A stretch of 64,000 nt of DNA from Ctenosaura bakeri. Its lineage: Eukaryota > Chordata > Lepidosauria > Squamata > Iguanidae. The notes under the pieces are model-generated. The model did not search any database. It was not told the DNA's origin and saw only the letters and a program-made list of their open reading frames with translations. The DNA is taken from the NCBI GenBank assembly GCA_948474755.1, contig CAOLHI010000351.1, positions 186,001 to 250,000 of the forward strand, written 5' to 3'. Both the position numbers and the translations under genes were made by a program. The number at the start of each line of letters is the position of its first letter. Position 1 is the stretch's first letter. Shown piece by piece: positions 48,497 to 58,790 of the stretch.

Positions 48497-49841
48497 AATA
48501 ATTATAAAATGATCTGGAAAGAATTGAAAGAAGAAATGGAGAAATGGAGCAAATTGAATCTATCTTTCTTGGGAAGGATAAATGCTTTTAAAATGACATT
48601 ATTACCGAAAATGATGTTCCTATTTCAAAATTTGCCAATAATTGGAAATGGAAAAATATTTAAAGACTGAGAAAAGGAAATATCAAAATTTATATGGCTA
48701 GGTAAAAGGCCAAGAATAAGATCCAAAACATTACAGGACACTAAAGAAAGAGGGGAATTGGATTTACCATCCTTGAAAATATATTACCAAGCATGTTGCT
48801 TAGAATGGATCCAAAATTGGAAATCACTAGAAAAATCATCAATTAAGACTTAGAAGAACATGAGAATAGATTTGGATGGCATGGTTACTTGTATTATAAT
48901 AAACTAGCGGTTAACAAAGAATTTAATAACTGTTGCATCCGGAAGACTTTATTAAAAATATGGCAACAATTATACTCAAGATTTTACTCCAACCTCCAGA
49001 CTTGGACATCACCACAAGAAGCTTTTAACACTTCCCCAACAAAAGAAGGAAAAATGCTGACATAACCAGGACATGTCCAGAAACTGGACATGAAATGAAT
49101 TGGTTTCTGTGGAGACAACTGACAGAAAGATACAAAATGGACCTAAAATTATTTGGATTTGAGAAGAAGGAAAATAAACTGGATGTACTCATGAAAGAAA
49201 ATCAAAAGAATATCCAAACTTTATAAATGGTTATTACAAAGAGAAATGGAAAAGGAAGAAATTAAAGAAACGATGGTGAGATGGTCACAAAATATAGGAC
49301 ACTCAATAGATATTGAGAGTCGGAGAATGGTGTGGAAAACAGATTTAAGATTTACATTAAACTCAAATTTAAGAGAAAACTATTATAAAATGTTGCATAG
49401 ATAGTATATGATGCCAAAGAGATTACAAAAAATTACAAAGAATGCAAATTCGAAATGCTGGAAGTGCAGAGTAAAAGAGGGAACATTTTATCATATGTGG
49501 TGGACTTGTAAAAAGGCGAAGAAATTTTGAAAAGAAATATATGACGTTCAAAAAATATTTTAAATGAATTTTGAAATGATATCTGAATTATAACTATTGA
49601 ATATAATAAAATCAAAGACAGAAATTAGAAAGCATAAAAAATAATGTTATATCTAGTTACAGCAACTAGATTAACTTATGCTCAGCATCGGAAACAAGAT
49701 ATTAAAATAAATTTAAATGAATGGAAATTAAATGCCATGGATATGATGGATATGGAAAAATGGACAAATGCATTAAAGAACAAATCTATCCCACAATTTG
49801 ATAGAGAATGGAGCAAAATAAAAGAGTGGCTTCAATTGTAA
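48497..49841 (+). pseudogene. L1 ORF2 fragment, C-terminal region
   Basis: Conceptual translation with stops gives SFLGRINAFKMTLLPKMMF and FIWLGKRPRIRSKTL, typical of the region after the reverse transcriptase. Near 49450-49530 it gives CWKCRVKEGTFYHMWWTCKK, the cysteine/histidine motif close to the L1 ORF2 C-terminus. The last frame ends at 49839-49841 (EWSKIKEWLQL). Several in-frame stops and shifts occur between these blocks. Confidence 0.9.
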
Positions 49842-49957
49842 AGCTAATGATCATAATGATACAATTTGGGGAAAATAGGTAAAAATGTATTGACTGATTA
49901 AAAGACAAATTATGATTGGTATGGCAAAGATTCTATGTATAGTGAAGTGGACTCCTT

Positions 49958-50389
49958 GGCCCTTTTCGCATGGTATCTTTTGCTGTGACGGGGGAGGGTG
50001 TCTCACTCAAGAAGACTTGTCCGAGACGCTGCCGCTTCCCCCCTCCTTCCTTCCGCAGGGCGCTTCCTGTTTGCGCTACTGTCACGTGAGCGCCCCACCC
50101 CTTCCTTTCACAGGGCACTGTGGGAGATGTAGGCTGTGCTGGAGGAAGGAAGCATGTCCGCACCGGCTCCCCAAAGCACCGCATGGCAGGTAAGTGCGCG
50201 AGGGCGGCGCAAGCATTGCGCGAGCACAGGGCATTTTTGGCTTCAAGCTGAAAATCAAAAAATGCACACCCGCCCCGCTGCCGCCTCGTGAGCGCCACAC
50301 AAGTGGGGGTGCGTCGTACGGAGCGACACTCCCATTTGCACGGTGCTCAAGGGGTGCTCACGCAAGCAAAAAAACATGCGAAAAGGACC
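49958..50389 (+). mobile_element. Family B GC-rich transposon, copy 1, in the L1 3' region
   Basis: Ends are GGCCCTTTTCGCATGG and ATGCGAAAAGGACC. Flanking triplets CTT and CCT are an imperfect duplication. The 432-bp interior is very rich in CpG. It holds a central hairpin (TTTTTGGCTTCAAGCTGAAAA, about 50235-50262), repeated GCGCGAGC-like phrases, and GGGCACTGTGGGAGATGTAG (50113-50132), which resembles a ZNF143/THAP11-type site on the opposite strand. It matches 62553-62983 in reverse. No frame is conserved between the two copies. Confidence 0.88.
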
Positions 50390-50549
50390 CCTGTATTGTA
50401 TTGTATTATATTGCACCTTTTGTTTGATTCAGCTGGGCAAAACTGGAGAAGAAAACTTGTTATGAGGGTTGGGAGAGGGGGAACATTTAGAAGAAGTGTT
50501 CCCATTTTATATCTTTTTTAGAAATTCTAATAAAAGGATTCATAAAAAA

Positions 50550-50561
50550 AAGATTCCTCAC
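50550..50561. repeat. L1 target-site duplication, right copy
   Basis: AAGATTCCTCAC directly follows the A-rich end of the L1 and equals 46962-46973. Confidence 0.92.
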
Positions 50562-50716
50562 CTTTGGAGCCCATACAATCTACTGTGTGGGGCGAGAAGA
50601 CCTTGTAACAATGTTGTGTATGCCACTTTAATTTTTCTCACATATGCCTCCCAAAATTTTCTGCCATCCTTATTAATGGTAGGCCTCATCTCCATAGCAT
50701 CTGGCTTGAGGCCCAA

Positions 50717-50828
50717 GAGCTCTTGACTGAGAATTCTAAAGGCCCCTCCCTAAACTGCCAACCCCAGGATTCCATAGGATGTTGAAAGTGGAATCATAGC
50801 GCTATAACAGGCTAGTGCGGAAATGGCC
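50717..50828. mobile_element. Family C palindromic MITE, right half
   Basis: GAATTCTAAAGGCCCCTCCC, then CCCAGGATTCCATAGGATGT and the terminus CTAGTGCGGAAATGGCC, are present without the left arm. Confidence 0.8.
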
Positions 50829-51212
50829 ATAGTTTGGGTGTATGCACACACCTGCTGCCGTATCCTTTTCCCCAGGGATGCAGGAGTAGAGGGGGGATGC
50901 AGGTGCTGAAATTGTTCCCTCATTTGCAAACAAAGGAGCACTTTGGGCAAGCTCAGATCCCATGTCCCTTTTGTCAAGGAAGTGGCAGCAGGAAGTGTGG
51001 GTGCAGAGGGATACGGTGGAAGCTGTGTGCATGCATCCAAACTGCTCCCTTGTTTGCAAATGAGAGAGCAGTTTGGAAGTGCACACAAACCTGCCATCAT
51101 GTCCCTTTCATCAGGGACATGGCAGCAGAGAGTGTGGGTGCAGAGGGACATGGCAGAAGGCATGTGTGTATGTGTGCCCAAACTGCTCCCTTATTTGCAA
51201 ATGAGAGAGCAA
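50829..51212. repeat. Three-unit tandem array, 110-141 bp units
   Basis: Diverged units share CCNTGTCCCTTTNRTCAGGGA-like, GTGTGGGTGCAGAGGGA, AACTGCTCCCTTNTTTGCAA and GAGAGCANTTTGG in order. The TTTGCAAA landmark falls at 50923, 51053 and 51194, giving periods of 130 and 141. Long overlapping open frames on both strands (up to about 143 codons) exist because the repeat lacks stops in several phases. Confidence 0.85.
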
Positions 51213-51312
51213 TTTCAGCATCTGACCCCCAGTTGCTGCACTTCTGTTGCTGCTGCTGATGTTGGTGTCTAGCAGCAAGGCTTTGTTGACCTCAGGTTAA
51301 GAACCATTGGGC

Positions 51313-51472
51313 TAGAGCATCCCCAGCAGGTAGCTGTCCAGCCTCTTTTTGAAGACATCTAGAGAAGGAGACCTCAGCACATCACTAGGCAATTGATTCC
51401 ATTGCCAAAACATTCTCACTGCCAAGAAGTGCCTTCTCAAGTTCAATCAAAATCCACCGTCCTGTAACTTAA
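51313..51472 (-). mobile_element. CR1 LINE 3' fragment
   Basis: AGAGCATCCCCAGCAGGTAG, TTTTTGAAGACATCTAGAGA and CCACCGTCCTGTAACTTAAA repeat the order seen at 4985-5145, so this is the same CR1 subfamily in the same orientation. Confidence 0.8.
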
Positions 51473-52489
51473 AGTGATGATTTTCCAGGTAATCTTCATT
51501 AATTTCAATGGAACTGACTTTGAAACAATATATATAGGATTGCTATATAACAATATATATTGATGGTATTTTTTTCTGAGAAAGGGAAGCAGCAGCTGTT
51601 TTTGTGAAACAACATGCACTAGGCCACTATAGTCTAAAGTTTTAAAAAATGTGACCATATCACCACAGAGGGACATTTCTAATTTAGCCCTCGAGTGCAA
51701 TTGAACCATCACAGCACTGGCTCATTATTCAACTAAACACTGTATGAAGCAAGAGCGACCTGAAAGAATTTAAAGTCTCCCATGTGGCATATACTTGACT
51801 CTGAAGTCTAATCTTAGACCTGGTTATATAGTGCAATCCACCACTAAACTGCTTCTGCAATACCTCTGTTCATTTAAACTTTGTGGATGGTGGATAGTGC
51901 CATTTATATATAGCCAAATCTATATGCACTCCCAGTCTCCTGGAAACAAATTACAGCTAAAGATGATATGGGAGGAAAGATTATTAATGCTGAATTCTTC
52001 TCTTGGCACAAGCTCCTAAGCAAAGTGGTCATATTTTTGAAAAATGTTTCACATCCAGTTGTGGCTAGTGGAAAAGATCAGAGAAGCTGAGGGAGTGAAC
52101 CAAAGTGTTTGTTCTGAGCTGTTTATATGCATGCACAGATACAGAGAGTTTGTTTTGCTTTGTTTTATATTCAGATGCCAAAATAAATATGCTGACTTAA
52201 AAGGTACAAAATTATTACAGGGTTTATTTAAATATTACATAATGAAATGATAAGGGGAACAGATTCTATTATCGCATAATCTTTCTGTTGTCATTTTCCA
52301 AAAATCTGACCACTGAAGTAAATGACCCTCAATGTATCCTAAGCAGGACTGTTAAGTAAAGATGGGAAAGTGTCAATTTCCCAGCAGAGATGATAAAATC
52401 TGTCAATTTCATGTTCTCCATGTTCAGATTTTCTAATCCCTAGCCCCCCAATTCACACTAGCAAAATTTAGTAGACGTAGTAATAATAA
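51473..52489. other. Unassigned AT-rich sequence
   Basis: No gene was recognised. A block at about 52345-52445 has CTGTCAATTTC phrases that may belong to an unknown dispersed repeat. Confidence 0.45.
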
Positions 52490-52600
52490 TAATAATTATT
52501 ATTATTATTATTATTATTGTTATTATTATTATTATTATTATTATTAATTTTTATCCTGCCTCTCCCAGTGGATTATTCCCAGCTTGGAGAGGGCCATGTT
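52490..52600 (-). mobile_element. (TAA)n/(TTA)n tract and antisense L2-type tail
   Basis: TAA units switch to TTA units, giving an AT-rich palindrome at about 52484-52545. It is followed by TTTATCCTGCCTCTCCCAGT, the reverse complement of an L2-like end. Confidence 0.6.
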
Positions 52601-52691
52601 GCATCCACATATCGTGCAGACTTTAAAATGAGGAGTCTCTCAGAAAAGAAGATGGCAGCTCTAAATCAGCCCTAAGATGATGGGATTCAGA

Positions 52692-52785
52692 GGCTATTTC
52701 CACACTAGACTGTTATAATGCTATTATTCCATTTTTAACATTCTATGGAATCCTGGGGTTTGCAGTTTAGGGAGGGGCCTCAAAG
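52692..52785. mobile_element. Family C palindromic MITE, left half
   Basis: GGCTATTTCCACACTAGACT and ATCCTGGGGTTTGCAGTTTA are present. The right arm is missing. Confidence 0.75.
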
Positions 52786-52989
52786 GCTTGGCTCGAGGTG
52801 AAGAAATCTGTCAGTTTTCATTTCTTCTACATTTTGATTTTTTTTAAAAAGCTCTTAAAGTTCTTTCCATCCCAAATACAATGAAATGTGTGAATTCTGG
52901 TAGTTTATTTTTAGAAACAACTTGAAACCAAATTGTCACTCATCCATACCTTTAACTATGAAAACCGAATCATGCTTCTACATTCCTAA

Positions 52990-53160
52990 AGGCTTTTTTC
53001 AGCATTGTTAATAGTTTAATCCCAATTTTAATTCTGCCTTTTTGAGGGATATGTTTCAGTGATATTGTTCTCATTGTATTCATAAGCTGCCTTGAGCCCC
53101 ATTTGGGGGGGAAGGCAAGGTGATACTGCCACTACTACTACTACTACTACTACTACTGCT
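52990..53160 (+). mobile_element. L2-type tail with (ACT)n
   Basis: AAGCTGCCTTGAGCCCCATT and GGGGGAAGGCAAGGTGATAC form the usual L2 ending, followed by an ACT trinucleotide run at about 53121-53157. Confidence 0.65.
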
Positions 53161-53453
53161 GGAAATCTTTTCTTCTCCTCTTTCAACAATGGAGCCCCCT
53201 ATTCTGTGGCAAGTGGTGGCTCCTATGGCAGTGGAACTCTAAACTCAACTTTTCCCAGAACTTTAATGCACCCCAGAAGCCTTGTGTTTTATTTTGTTTT
53301 ACTTTATTTTATTTGAAACCAGAAAGGATTGGCCAGCTCTTACACAACCTTTTTTCCCTTTCTCATTTCAATAGCAGCCCTTCATTGCAAACTACTTTGG
53401 AAACTCTCTCAGCTTTTAAAAGTGCTCTGTATTATTGTTAAAGAGGCGTTGGC

Positions 53454-53482
53454 TGGTTGGTTGGTTGGCTGGTTGGCTGGTT
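53454..53482. repeat. (GGTT/GGCT)n microsatellite
   Basis: About seven tetranucleotide units of GGTT with GGCT variants. Confidence 0.9.
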
Positions 53483-53689
53483 TTTGAAGGATCACAGACC
53501 TAGTTGTATAGTGTTTGTAGAACAGAGAAACTGAGTAATGAAAGCAACCAGGTGTATGAATCATATTGTGACAATCTGGAATAAAGCCAGTTTGGAGATA
53601 ATAGTAGAGCAGAACAAAATAACATGCTCAAATACACTGTCATTAACTGTCATCTGAGAAGGCAAGCAGCATAGTTGTTTTCATACAAT

Positions 53690-54020
53690 GAGTGGTTTTG
53701 TATGCAGAAAGAAATGACAATTTTAAGATCCAAGAAATTACAGGCCCTTAATGTGTCATGCAAATTTGTGGAAAGCCTCATTAAAAATGCAATTACAAAC
53801 CACATAGAACAAGTCCTCTATTTAAAAATAAAATCAACATGGCTTCTGCAAATGTCAGTCCTGTCTCACTAATCTTTTAGAGTTGAGGACAGAAGTGAAC
53901 TAGTGGACATTATTTACTTGGATTTTCAAAAGGTCTAACAAATCTCCTTCCGCAACAACAAAGTTTCATGGGCAAACTTAGTCATAACAGGACAACTCTT
54001 ACAGGACAATAACTGGTTAA
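53690..54020 (+). pseudogene. CR1/L2-type reverse transcriptase fragment
   Basis: The translation reads KFVESLIKNAITNHIEQVLY, then after a stop and phase change LVDIIYLDFQKV, which is motif A of a non-LTR reverse transcriptase (the family pattern is YLDFxKAFDKVPH). The frame is broken right after QKV. GGGCAAACTTAGTCATAACA and ACTGGTTAAAAAACAGAAAC fit the next part of the family. It is an old inactive fragment, 5' and 3' truncated. Confidence 0.75.
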
Positions 54021-54456
54021 AAAACAGAAACTAGCAAGTTGTCTTGGCCCTACCACAATCTCAGGCATGTAGGGTGAGGCTGCTCCCAAGTTATGGAACC
54101 CCCTTCCTCATAGCAGTCCAATTGGCCCCCTTCCTGCTATCTTTCTGCCAGCAGGTAAAGACCTTTTTATTTAAGAAAGCTTTTTGGTTTTTAGTATATG
54201 CAGCAAATACAGCTTTTAATAGAGGGAGAATGTTCTCAATTTATTATATTTTAAGTGTCTTTTACTGCTGTATTTACCTCGTTTTAATGCTGTTTTAAAC
54301 TGTTTTTAATTTGTGTGTTTTAACTAGAAATTTAGATTAATTGTGTTTTAACTTTTGTATCAATAGATTTTAAATTGTATTGTGCTTTTAAAATGTTCTG
54401 TGCCACCCTGGATGCTGTTTTGGAGAAAAGTAAATTAATTAATTAATTAATTAATG
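54021..54456 (+). mobile_element. L2-like LINE 3' end with (TTAA)n tail
   Basis: AGGCTGCTCCCAAGTTATGG, AACCCCCTTCCTCAT, then GTAAAGACCTTTTTATTTAA match the last part of L2 ORF2. An AT-rich 3' region follows with TGTGCCACCCTGGATGCTGT and a TTAA tetranucleotide tail (about 54433-54456). Confidence 0.7.
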
Positions 54457-54459
54457 CAT

Positions 54460-55250
54460 GCATGCAGCCCACCCCAATCCTACCAGTTAGGTAGCTCAGG
54501 ACAACTGTGCTGCTTTTGAAAGAAAATGTACTCTAAAATGACCTGATCTGATATAAGTTGTAGAATCAGAGAGAAAGGGAAAAGACCCATATAGACCTTT
54601 TTTCATATTGTTATTCTGCCTGAGTACTTCCATACTTGAAACCAGAAAACTCTATTCTTGTTAAATTGGATGGAGAGAATTACTGGGACATGCTACCTAC
54701 CGTAAAATAGCTTTCATTTTATACCCAGATCCAATATTATTGAGACCAACCAAGGGGGATTTACTAGAAACTGCAAACATCTACAATTAACACCAAAGAC
54801 TGAACAACTAGAAGAAGGAAAACTGACCATCCAGCCAGTTCCATCAGTAGGTCTAATCATTATAACCCAACAATAGAAAGACACCAAAAGATAGCCTAAT
54901 GTTGGGTTGTCAAAAAAACAGATTATTTTTTTAAAAATAGACTATTGTTAATTGGACACAGGATTTATTGTTAAAGGCCTAAAAGTAGTTGAGAGACAGA
55001 AATGTGATGTAGGGTTTAATTACATTGTAGTAATTACAGTGTACAGTGTAGCTATACCAAGGATTGACAGGTGAAATAAGAAATAAGTCTCTTGCTCTCA
55101 TGCAAAAGATAGCATTTCAGCAGATGGGAATTTACCTACTGAAATTCTATGTAACCATTAAAGGGACAGGAGCCCCATCCCTTATTTCACTTGGCAACCT
55201 TCACTAGAGGTGGCACTGAATCCAATCTCAAGCAGTAACTTAAGCCATTT
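54460..55250. other. Unassigned sequence
   Basis: No gene or repeat was recognised. Confidence 0.5.
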
Positions 55251-55253
55251 CTA

Positions 55254-55444
55254 CACTACACTGTTATGGTGCTGTTATTCCACTTTCAACATCCTGTGAA
55301 ATTCTGGGCTTCGTAGTTTATTGGGGCCAAAGAGCTCTCCAATTGAGAAGCTGAAATACTCCTCCGTAAACTGCAAATCCTGGGATTCCATAGGATGTTG
55401 AATGTGGAATAATAGCACTGTAGCAATGTAGTGCAGAAATGGCC
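55254..55444. mobile_element. Family C palindromic MITE with 3-bp target duplication
   Basis: The left arm GCCATTTCTACACTACACTG pairs with the right arm GCAATGTAGTGCAGAAATGGCC. TAA flanks both sides (55251-55253 and 55445-55447). The terminal G of the left end is missing. Confidence 0.85.
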
Positions 55445-55915
55445 TAATGCTCTTATTCAAGATGGTTCCTTAGTTAAATAAATCTGTTGTTCAGTACTGA
55501 TACACTGTTCTGAATTGTCTCCGAAATACCCTGCTCTTGAATAGAATGGTTCTCATTTTGCAGCTGGAATGTAGGCATGAATTTTAGATACTCCAAATAG
55601 GATTCAAAACTATGTGGGATCTCCATTCCTTGGAAAGTTATAACTATTGAATGTCTGCCTTTTCTTCCCCCAGTACTTAAAGGTGTACAATCCCTTTGTG
55701 GAGAAAAGGGGTTAGGGAAGTTGATAGTACACCCCTGCATTACGTGCAAAGAAGCAAAGGACACCTTGACTTCTGTTTCCTATCTGTAAATCTTTGCAGT
55801 GGGAAGTCTGGGATGTATATGTGTTCATCAAGTCTTTCATGACTAACTGCATGATCTGCATAACGTGCAAATAACTGACAGCCCAACGAAAGAAATAATC
55901 CTGGTGACTAGTAAG
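55445..55915. other. Unassigned sequence
   Basis: No gene was recognised. A 96-codon minus-strand frame is not protein-like. Confidence 0.5.
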
Positions 55916-55916
55916 G

Positions 55917-56010
55917 TTTGTTGTTGTGCTTCTTCAAAGTCAATTCCAGCTTCTGGCAATCCTAAAGCAAACCTATCATTGGGCTTTCTTGGTGAGATTT
56001 TTTCAGAGGG
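55917..56010 (-). mobile_element. Sauria-type SINE tail fragment
   Basis: TTTGTTGTTGTGCTTCTTCA, TCTGGCAATCCTAAAGCAAA and CTTTCTTGGTGAGATTTTTT match the antisense Bov-B-like tail and body. The head is absent. Confidence 0.6.
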
Positions 56011-56289
56011 GCTAGAAGTAGAAAATTTGGAGAGGAGAAAACCAGCAAAGACAAAAAATGGTGAGGGAACAATTAGTAAGCATAGGGGAACTGTAAAGCC
56101 ATGGGTGTGGGGTAGGGGAATTGATTGAGACATTTCTGGTCCAGAAATGGACCTATGAGTTACTAACCTAGGTAGGAATAGCTCCATGAGTGGAAAAATA
56201 GTATTGGGGTAGGATAGCAGGTGTAAACACAGGCAAAACAGAGCATGAGTGCCTTCAAACCACTTGTCGATTTGTAGTGGCTCCACAAA

Positions 56290-56462
56290 TTGTGTAGGAT
56301 TTTCTTAGGCAAGGAATACTTAGAAGTGGTTTTCCTTTGCCTTCCCCTAATACATAACCTACAACACCTGCCATTCTGTACCAGTCTCCCTTTCAAGCAC
56401 TAACCAGGGCTGACCCAGCTTAGCTTCCAAGATGAAACAGGATCTGGTGCGTTTAGGGTATT
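56290..56462 (-). mobile_element. 5S rRNA-derived SINE, copy 2
   Basis: The right part is a diverged antisense 5S rRNA: CCTACAACACCTGCCATTCT, then CAGTCTCCCTTTCAAGCACT, AACCAGGGCTGACCCAGCTT and AGCTTCCAAGATGAAACAGG. The left part (TTTTCTTAGGCAAGGAATAC) is the same body as in the copy at 7942-8160. Here the 12 bp missing from that copy are present, so the two are independent insertions. Confidence 0.8.
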
Positions 56463-56469
56463 TAGTTGA

Positions 56470-57925
56470 CTTTTGATTAAATAAATCTTAATGATTTTCA
56501 AATGTGTGCAGATCATGCAGTGAGATTCTGTGGGAGATTCCAACTGAATGGCATTGTTGTAGACAGTTCTTGTTTTGAAACCTGAAGTGCTGACTAAGAA
56601 TTTTTTTTCTCTTTGAGATTCAAGAGGATTTATGAAATATTTATTGCACTGCTAAGAAAAGGATATTCCCATTTATCATCAGGATAGTTGATAAGATGTG
56701 CTGCTTCCCAATAACCTTTGTGATGAATGAACACATCTTTCATATTAAAACAAATATAAAAAACAATATTTTCACATATGGGAGAATATCTCTTCCTTTT
56801 CAAAATATGGGTGTCTGTGTTATTTAATCAGAGATTAAAAAACACAGTTAAGAACCCAGAGTTTCTTAATCCAAGTGCTAAGTCTCTAATAGCTGTATTT
56901 ATATAATATGTCAAAGATTCACAACCCCATAAATGATGGAGTTACAGTGGGGAAAGGAAGAGTTAAAAATACTTCCGTGGGTGTAGGGAAGTTTGTAAGA
57001 GAGAAAAGATTGGGTATTAAAATCACAGAAATGAGCTCTACAGATATTTCAGCAATAATATTGAGTGCCCTTTCTACAAAGATATTCTAAGAGACATTCA
57101 AGCTTGTCAGCAGAAAATTTCCTCTTTTGAGATGGCACTGAAGAAATGTGTTGTAGGAAGGCAACCACCACAAACAAATCTGTCTGTTATCTGATTTTGT
57201 TGCAAGCATGATTTTGTTGCAAACCCAGTTCATATAGGCATGTTGTTGCAAACATGCCTAACCTGTGTGTGTGTTTCTATTATTTTTTAAAACCAATCCT
57301 CCATTTTCAAAGAGCTCTTCTGATTTTGCCAGTCAAAAGAATTGAGAGCCAGTTGAGACCTGATTTAACACAATTTTCAATTGCGTGATTGCATCTTAAA
57401 AACAAATGTCAGAAGTGGGGAACTTTATTTTGGATTAGGGCAGCACAGGAGAATTAGTTTTACCCTCTACTGTGGTCCCCATCCAAATCACTCTCACTCT
57501 CTGGCTCCTGTTCATATCTTTAGTGACAGTGTGAGCTTTTCTCCAAATACAGACTCCAGCAGCAGGGACCATGCCAAAAGCAAAGAAAATTCCCTCTCCA
57601 GACAATAAAATCACAATCCAGCTAGGAGCCCCTCTGGATTTATTTTTTTTTAATTAATGAATAGCATGACTCTTATTTGGCTTTGAAAAGCAACATTTCC
57701 AATTAAAATAGTCCACATATACAGTTTTATATGTAAGGTAAGACTGGACCAAGATGCTTTGTTGTCTGGAGCAAGTGGCAAAAGAGTGCTTTCCACTGTC
57801 CCATGTATAGAAAGCCTGATTGGCTGGCATTAGGATTATGCTTCAAGACTGCCAACAACATAAGGTTTTCCACTGCACTAGAAGGCTATATTAGTGGTAT
57901 AGTGCAGGCTATTCCAGGAAAATAT
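56470..57925. other. Unassigned AT-rich sequence
   Basis: No gene or named repeat was recognised in 1.4 kb. Confidence 0.5.
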
Positions 57926-57926
57926 A

Positions 57927-58175
57927 AGAGCCATTCTGGGTCAGACCAAGGGTGGTCCAGAATTCTGTTTACACAGAATGTGTTGGCTGCCTATGAGAAG
58001 CCCATCAATAGTATACAAGTATACCTGCACCCTCTGTCTGATGCAAGAGACCCCTATAGGAGTGCCACTGCTCACATGCAGCATCTCCCACAAAAGGCAA
58101 TTGCCCCAGTTTGCCTAACAATAATACTAGCCCTGTTGTAGGAGCTCTTAGTACATGTTGTACTGAATGCATAGA
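57927..58175 (+). mobile_element. Dispersed squamate-type repeat fragment, class uncertain
   Basis: AGAGCCATTCTGGGTCAGAC, CAGAATTCTGTTTACACAGA and CTGCCTATGAGAAGCCCATC match, from memory, a repeat common in snake and lizard genomes (RAGCCCTGCTGGATCAGACC-like). I cannot name its class with confidence. Confidence 0.45.
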
Positions 58176-58484
58176 AATCAAACATGTCTGATCTCAACCT
58201 CCCATCCAAAAATGTACTAACAGGGTTCTTCTCTGCTGCAGGTAACTGGAAGAAAGCTTTTCATGTAAGCTAAATTGTAGGTTACATGTAAATTCATTCA
58301 AAAGAATTCCAAGTAAAAAACAGGTGACTAGGACTAGGAGGTAAGAGAAATGGATTGGAGTACCCCATGCAGGAGCATTCTCCAATGCAACATTTTCATT
58401 TCAGCTTCCACATTCATTTTCTCCATTAGTTCGCCTTCGTCTCTCCGAAATGTATACAACAGCCTATTCAGCAGAACCTGTTTT
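58176..58484. other. Unassigned sequence
   Basis: No feature was recognised. Confidence 0.5.
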
Positions 58485-58790
58485 AACAGTGCTACCCTAT
58501 ATGTATTTACTCAGAAATAAGCCACGTTAAGTTCAACTGGACTTGAGGCCCTTTTACACTACATAATTATAGCACTATGATCCCACTTTAACTCCTACAG
58601 TCCCATCCTATAGAATCATGGGAGGAGCATTTTGAATTCTCAGCTGGACAGATCCTGTGGTGCCTCACCAAACTACAAATATCAGGGTTCCATAGGATGT
58701 ACCCATGGCAGTTGTCATGGTGCTATAATTGTGCAGTGTGGAAGGGCCTTACTTGCATGTAACTGTGTACAAGATTGCAGCCTAGTGATG
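58485..58790. mobile_element. Family E short palindromic repeat, split by a MITE
   Basis: The left part (TTTACTCAGAAATAAGCCAC, TTCAACTGGACTTGA) and the right part (TTACTTGCATGTAACTGTGT, ATTGCAGCC) join into one copy of the repeat seen intact at 60879-60955. The interruption is the MITE at 58557-58748. Confidence 0.65.
58557..58748. mobile_element. Family D palindromic MITE inside a family E repeat
   Basis: The ends GGCCCTTTTACACTACATAA and GTGCAGTGTGGAAGGGCC are complementary, as are the arms around TTATAGCACTATGATCCCAC and CATGGTGCTATAATTG. The flanking triplets TGA and TTA differ at one position. It is a clear nested insertion. Confidence 0.85.

Larger units (their letters stand above)
46974..50549 (+). 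mobile_element. 5'-truncated L1 LINE carrying two nested transposons
   Basis: The element starts inside ORF2 and ends with AATAAAAGGATTCATAAAAA, bounded by a perfect 12-bp target duplication. Subtracting the two insertions (47456-47911 and 49958-50389) leaves about 2.7 kb of L1: the reverse transcriptase, the C-terminal domain and the 3' untranslated region. ORF1 and the endonuclease are absent, as in typical 5' truncation during target-primed reverse transcription. Many stops and frameshifts make it a dead copy. Confidence 0.93.

Noticed and set aside
49912..50427. Possible CpG-island promoter with a small gene
   Set aside because: The GC-rich block has transposon ends and a reversed relative at 62553, so it is a mobile element. 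The frames differ between copies.
50750..51272. Cluster of 94-143-codon frames on both strands
   Set aside because: They are explained by the tandem array, whose units lack stops in several phases.
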